A stretch of DNA of 22,358 nt from Zygnema circumcarinatum (Eukaryota > Streptophyta > Zygnematophyceae > Zygnematales > Zygnemataceae), in contig CM074814.1 of NCBI GenBank assembly GCA_037447605.1, positions 221,951 through 244,308 of the forward strand. Reading direction: 5' to 3'. Positions within the stretch are counted from its first letter, which is position 1. Every line of letters starts with the position of its first letter. The translations under genes and the position numbers were made by a program. The notes beneath the pieces are model-generated. The model saw nothing but the letters and a program-made list of their open reading frames with translations. It made no database searches and was not told the DNA's origin. This document shows, one piece after another, positions 18,553-22,358 of the stretch.

Positions 18553-21023
18553 TCACACCACTCCTCCCATCCACTCGACCTGTTCAGGCGCCTGCTTGTG
18601 CTCCTGGCGGTAGACCTCTGGATAGGCGCCCTGGAAGTTGATTTTTGGCTTTTCCGCCTGCAAAGGGGAATGCAGAAGCCCTTCATTTTTCACAAGGACA
18701 GAGTAGACAGATAGAGCAGACAGACCATGGAGACGAACAAACTCAGATTGACAGAAGGGACTGGCGGACTGGCAGAGGGACGGAAGTGACGGACAGACAG
18801 ACAGGACGGACGGACAGAGGCAGACAGAGACCTAATCAAACACATGCTACCTCTCTCTCCCTTCCCACCTCCCTCCCTTCCTCTCCCTCCCCCCCCTTTC
18901 CCCCCTCCCCTTGCCTCTCTCTACTCAACTCTCTCATTCTTTCTACTACACCTCAAACGCAGGGAGGAGAACAGACAAACCAGACACTACATTTTGCACA
19001 AAGAACTGGCCGACTATCCGAGTTACCCAAATCACAAAACATCCAATAACCTGAATTACACAGATTAGCCAAATACCAAAAACTTAAATACTGAAGAAAC
19101 CAAAACTTAAAAAGCCAAATAGTATCCACATACCCAAAAACCACGCGAACTACCCAATAACCCAAACACCCACATACCCAACCTCCCCAAATTACCCAAC
19201 CCTTCCCCCCCCCCCCTCCCCCTTTAGACCCAAATGCCCAAACGCCCAAATGCCCAAATGCCCAAATGCCCAAACGCCCGAATGCCCAAATGCCCAAATG
19301 CCCAAACGCCCAAATGCCCCAAGTGCTTGCTTACACTCTTGAGCCAGCATTCCTTGTGCTTGTGGTCGTAGATGTCCGGCGAAAAGCAGCCCTCCTCGTG
19401 CGGGCAGTACACCCACACATTGCATGCCTTGTCCTCCGCCGCCGCCTTCCTGCGATGGTCTAGGCAGGCCTGGCAGCAGTCCCCCGCGCTCTCCTTAAGG
19501 TGGGTGAGCCCCCACGCCACCGCAACGCCGTCGTAGTCCACGTGGGGCTCCGCCTTACACTCCGCAGGGAGCTCCTTCGCTATGGCGGCCGCCACGTCTG
19601 GTGGGAGACGAGGAGAGGGAAGGAGATGAGAAAGGGAGAGGGAAGGAGATGAGAAAGGGAGAGGGAAGGAGATGAGAAAGGGAGAGGGAAGGAGATGAGA
19701 AAGGGAGAGGGAAGGAGATGAGAAAGGGAGAGAAGGAGATGAGAAAGGGAGAGGGAAGGAGATGAGAAAGGGAGAGGGAAGGAGATGAGAAAGGGAGAGG
19801 GAAGGAGATGAGAAAGGGAGAGGGAAGGAGATGAGAAAGGGAGAGGGAAGGAGATGAGAAAGGGAGAGGGAAGGGGGAGGTGGGGAGGGATGGGGAGGAG
19901 GAGGGGAAAGGGGGATGGAGGGAGGGAGGTTCACAGGGGAGGAGGAGAGGGGAGGGAGGGAGGGAGGGGGAGGGGGAGGGGGAGGGGGAGGGGGAGGGGG
20001 AGGGGGGGGAAAGGGTGAGAGGGGAGGGTGGAGAGGGAGGGGAGGAAAGAAAGGAGGGAAAGGGCCAGGTTGAGGGGGAGGAGGAGAGGAGAGGGCGGGC
20101 GAGAATGGGAGGGGGAAGGGGGAGGAAGGTCGAGGGGGGAGGGCGAGGCAGGAAGGAGAGGGGAGGAGGGAGGGGGAGGAGGAGAGATGACGGGGAGGAA
20201 AAGGAGGAACATGGGTCAGAATTGAGAGGTTGGCCTGAAGGAACTTACCGGCGTATGATTATGCGGTGATATATGATTAAATTAAGCAGAAAATCATAAA
20301 AATCATTGACTCCGATGAACGAGCGAGGTAAAGAAGGGAAAGAGCGAGGCACAGAGATGAAGAGAAAGAGTACAGCCAAACAGGAAAATGACAAGAGACC
20401 AACCTTTAACTATCGTCGTCCGTTTTTTCGCTGTCAACCCAACGGCCCCAAAAGCAACCATGTGACGAGGGGAAAAAGAATAGGAGTGATGTGCAGAGAG
20501 AGAGGGAGAGGGGGAGAGGGAGAGAGGAAGAGAGCGAGAATTGGACGGTAAGGAAATATCTTTGATACTGCGAAGCCAATTACGACCTTTCATGACAACC
20601 TCACCATATTGCTGTTTTGCTTTTTCCACGAACCTTTCCCTTAATCTGATATTGCCCTAAACGTCCTGGTCCTAAAAAGTTCCATGAAGTCTGAAAAACC
20701 TTGAACCGAACGAACGTCCAAAATGGAAAATGACGAACTTAGAACCATTTCAGTCTGAATGAAGGTCTATCAGAGTAAAACTGCCCTAAAAAATTTTGAA
20801 ACCTTAACATACTTGAAAATCGGGAAACCCTAATGTCATGATATCGCTTTCTATGAAGCCCAAAACCCAATAAACTAATTGTGTAACAGTGCTCCCTAAG
20901 CAGCTGACCTGCTTCCATTGCAGCCTTCCCTCTCTCTTCCTCCTGTGCCGCCTCCTCCAAAATCTCATTTTCAAAGTCAACTTTGTGATTGTTCCGCCTG
21001 CTTCCTATTTCCAGCTGGTTCAC
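18553..21023 (-). CDS. Cysteine-rich PAN/Apple-like protein, C-terminal exons (5' incomplete)
   Basis: Three minus-strand exons join in phase: 20909-21023, 19335-19597 and 18553-18657, the last ending in TGA. They give 160 residues plus stop. The first exon is acidic and helical (VNQLEIGSRR... EEAAQEEERGKAAMEA). The second carries eight cysteines, with DYDG, an AWGLTH stretch, CCQAC, CNVWVYC, GCFSPDIY and HKHKECWLK. The last supplies AYPEVYR and the tail VEWMGGVV. This spacing resembles small PAN/Apple-like proteins of plants and algas, as recalled rather than searched; disulphide-bonded secreted or membrane proteins are typical. Exon 1's acceptor (CGCAG) shows more lies upstream. The donors GTCAGC and GTAAGC are ordinary to weak. 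The function is unknown. The exon 2 to 3 join is the strongest, and the exon 1 to 2 join is inferred from phase. Confidence 0.7.
18700..18935. repeat. GACA/GACG-rich and CT-rich tracts in the PAN/Apple-like gene intron
   Basis: Degenerate GACA/GACG tetranucleotides (about 18700-18830) are followed by pyrimidine-rich sequence (18845-18935). Both lie in the intron between 18657 and 19335. No exon is visible. Confidence 0.7.
19040..19228. repeat. Degenerate CCCAAA-type repeat tail
   Basis: ACCCAAATA/AACCCAAA-like words, progressively more degenerate leftward. They look like a decayed extension of the octamer array at 19229-19316, interrupted by a C run (19205-19222). Confidence 0.55.
19229..19316. 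repeat. CCCAAAYG octamer tandem array
   Basis: Eleven 8-bp units, mostly CCCAAATG with three CCCAAACG and one CCCGAATG. The array lies about a dozen bases past the splice donor of the 19335-19597 exon, inside the intron. It resembles a telomere-type motif in its C3A3 core but is an octamer and not the CCCTAAA heptamer. Confidence 0.92.
19621..19871. repeat. 23-bp minisatellite, eleven units
   Basis: Ten identical 23-bp units beginning AGGAGATGAGAAAGGG and one 21-bp unit (19713-19733) lacking GG. It starts 24 nt upstream of the acceptor of the 19335-19597 exon, so the transcript reads it as a pyrimidine-rich tandem right at the 3' splice site. The near-perfect identity indicates recent homogenisation. 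Confidence 0.95.
19872..20220. repeat. G-run-rich polypurine tract with (GGGGGA)n
   Basis: About 350 bp of almost pure purine on the plus strand, including consecutive GGGGGA units at about 19961-20010. It meets the sequence requirement for guanine quadruplexes and for triplex DNA. It lies in the intron of the minus-strand PAN/Apple-like gene. The long open frames here are compositional. Confidence 0.9.
20569..20645 (-). other. Candidate extra exon, unresolved phase
   Basis: On the minus strand, an ATATCAG acceptor is followed by a protein-like open stretch (LRERFVEKAKQQYGEVVM then KGRNWLR) and a possible donor GTATCA. Its exit phase fits the 19335-19597 exon. Its entry phase does not fit the exit of 20909-21023 with canonical sites. 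It may be an alternative exon, an exon of another transcript, or chance. Confidence 0.3.
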
Positions 21024-21274
21024 CTGCGATAAGGCGAAACATATTTTCTACTTAATTGACTAATGCTCCATTCGGCAATAACGATTCATATTTAGTGACC
21101 TTTAATGCAAATTCAACAGTTAATGCAACACTGATATGGTTTCTGCGTTTGCTCGAATGTTTGGGTTAGGGAGAAGGCGAGGAGAGACAAAGGGGTGGGA
21201 GCAAGGGGATATCTCTTTCTTTGTCTTTTCCGATTTTTTTCGAGGTTTTTTTGGGAGAGGGGAAAAGAGCGTGC

Positions 21275-21357
21275 CTGGTCTATGAGAGGCTGAAACTCCC
21301 CTTCTGAACCAATGATTTGGGGATTTCGCCTGAACACAGTTTCTCCTGAATCCTTCA
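21275..21357 (-). other. Candidate upstream exon of the PAN/Apple-like gene
   Basis: A GGCGCAG acceptor precedes 27 codons (KDSGETVFRRNPQ then IIGSEGEFQPLIDQ). It ends at CAG before GC rather than GT, so it would need a GC-AG intron. If so, it joins in phase 0 to VNQLEIG of the exon at 20909-21023. The first codon is split after one nucleotide. Composition looks coding, but it is unproven. Confidence 0.35.
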
Positions 21358-21369
21358 CTGCGCCATTCA

Positions 21370-21860
21370 CCAGCGCACGTGAGAGAGTGTGAGAGAGGAA
21401 GAGGGAGAAAAGAGAGATTGAGAGAGTCTCAATTCCTAAGGAACAGTAGCATTCCCACAAGTTCATAGGAGGGAGCGAAGGGAGACGATGACGAGAAAAC
21501 GGAGGTGGTGGGTTGAAAAACGAGGGAGAGGACGTGAAACCAGGGGTCGAGAGAGAAGGGAAGAAGCAAGGGAGGAGAATCCCGCAAATAAGAAAGAAAC
21601 AGAGAAGAGGGCAAATAGGAATCAAGAAGGAAAAGGATAGAATGGAGGAGAGGGAGGGCAGAGAGAGGGAAGAGCAGAGATAGGGAGCGAGAGAAGCCAG
21701 CAGGGAGAATCTTGACAGGGAAGGAGGAGATGAGGAGAGGCGGGAGATGCACGGAGAGCGGGAGGGAGGTCAAGGAAAGAAAAATGAGGAGAATGAGGTG
21801 TGATAGGAGGAAATGAAGGGCCCTTAGGGAGGAGACAGGGAGGGAGGGAGGGGAAACAAG
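21370..21860. repeat. Purine-rich low-complexity DNA
   Basis: GAGAGA/GGGAGGGA-biased sequence with a short ordinary interruption around 21425-21470. The minus-strand open frames through it are rich in Ser, Leu and Pro and are not convincing. Confidence 0.75.
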
Positions 21861-22084
21861 TTGGCTTTTATGACATCTAACGGGATCTAGCTCGATTCAC
21901 AAGCTGTTTGATCGCCCTAAACAGTTCCTTCAATTGCAAAATGCAAATAAACATCCATTGCCAGATTCCTACATCCATCCGTGGATTTCCACAAAAATGC
22001 ATAGAGTCAAAATATTTCCAAAAATAGCCCTCGAAATTGGCTCCATACGCTGACTTTCGAATCTGCCATCACTCCCAACCTCTT

Positions 22085-22358
22085 ATCTTACTCACTTCTT
22101 CCATCGGCCCTCCTCATCCTCTCTCTGTCTGTCCTCTCCTCTGTCCACTCCTCTCCCTTACCCCCCACATTCCTCCCCTCCTGCACTCGACACCTTCCCC
22201 TTTCGCCTTCTCACCCTCTTTCCCCCACCCCCACCCACTCCCTCGTTCACTTTACCAACCTCCAGCCTCTTCCCCACTCTCCTTCTCCCACCTTTCGCAT
22301 CCTCTCCCCCCCCTCCCTACATCCATTCCCTCACTCTACCCTTCCCTCCCCTTCGCCC
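22085..22358. repeat. Pyrimidine-rich low-complexity DNA to the right edge
   Basis: CTCC/CCCTC-biased sequence with the opposite strand bias to 21370-21860. No gene or defined repeat unit is seen. Confidence 0.75.

Noticed and set aside
19621-19871. CRISPR-like direct repeats
   Set aside because: Units are head-to-tail with no spacers, and the context is an intron of a eukaryotic gene.
19224-19934. 236-codon minus-strand open frame as one gene
   Set aside because: Only the 19335-19597 part is protein-like. The rest translates minisatellite and octamer repeats and ignores good splice sites at both ends.
20225-20247. A GTAAGT donor on the minus strand before the 19597 acceptor
   Set aside because: The upstream sequence in the required frame has a stop three codons back, so it is not an obvious coding exon.
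22049-22069. Seven-codon minus-strand start exon (MADSKVS then GTATGG)
   Set aside because: Too short to support, and its exit phase does not match the entry phase of the nearest candidate exon at 21357.

Overview
The window looks like nuclear DNA of a plant-lineage eukaryote, most likely a green or streptophyte alga. The evidence is genes cut into many short exons by GT-AG introns, a plant-type class II asparagine synthetase, STP/HUP-type proton-hexose symporters, degenerate TTTAGGG/CCCTAAA (plant-type telomere) repeats, and a MULE-like transposon remnant. The exact organism cannot be named from sequence alone. Only three gene families can be supported. Much of the rest is purine- or pyrimidine-biased low-complexity DNA.

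Layout: (1) 105-4401, minus strand: the first eight coding exons (298 codons) of glutamine-dependent asparagine synthetase, whose 3' part runs off the left edge. Two of its introns consist almost wholly of degenerate telomere-type repeats in switching orientations. (2) 4893-5482: a 590-bp non-autonomous DNA transposon with ~115-bp terminal inverted repeats, a perfect 8-bp target duplication and a broken MULE/FAR1-like transposase N-terminus. (3) ~5980-17192: an 11.2-kb imperfect palindrome. Each arm carries a 10-exon hexose transporter gene and the two are transcribed outward, head to head. The right copy (13355-16976, plus) is intact and encodes 520 residues. The left copy (6218-9838, minus) has a 1-nt loss at the end of exon 4 and an altered, shorter C-terminus. 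The shared ~2-kb centre is dense with ACGT-core (G-box/C-box-like) motifs in both arms, as expected of a bidirectional promoter. (4) 18553-21023, minus: the C-terminal exons of a small cysteine-rich gene resembling plant PAN/Apple-like proteins. Its introns hold a 23-bp minisatellite, an octamer array and G-run tracts. (5) 21024-22358: mostly low-complexity sequence with one weak candidate exon.

Nothing indicates an operon or a shared pathway. The transporters would import hexose at the plasma membrane, and asparagine synthetase links carbon and nitrogen status, but their adjacency is probably incidental. The most notable structures are the palindromic transporter pair with its mirrored promoter, the telomere-like introns, and the long-TIR transposon.
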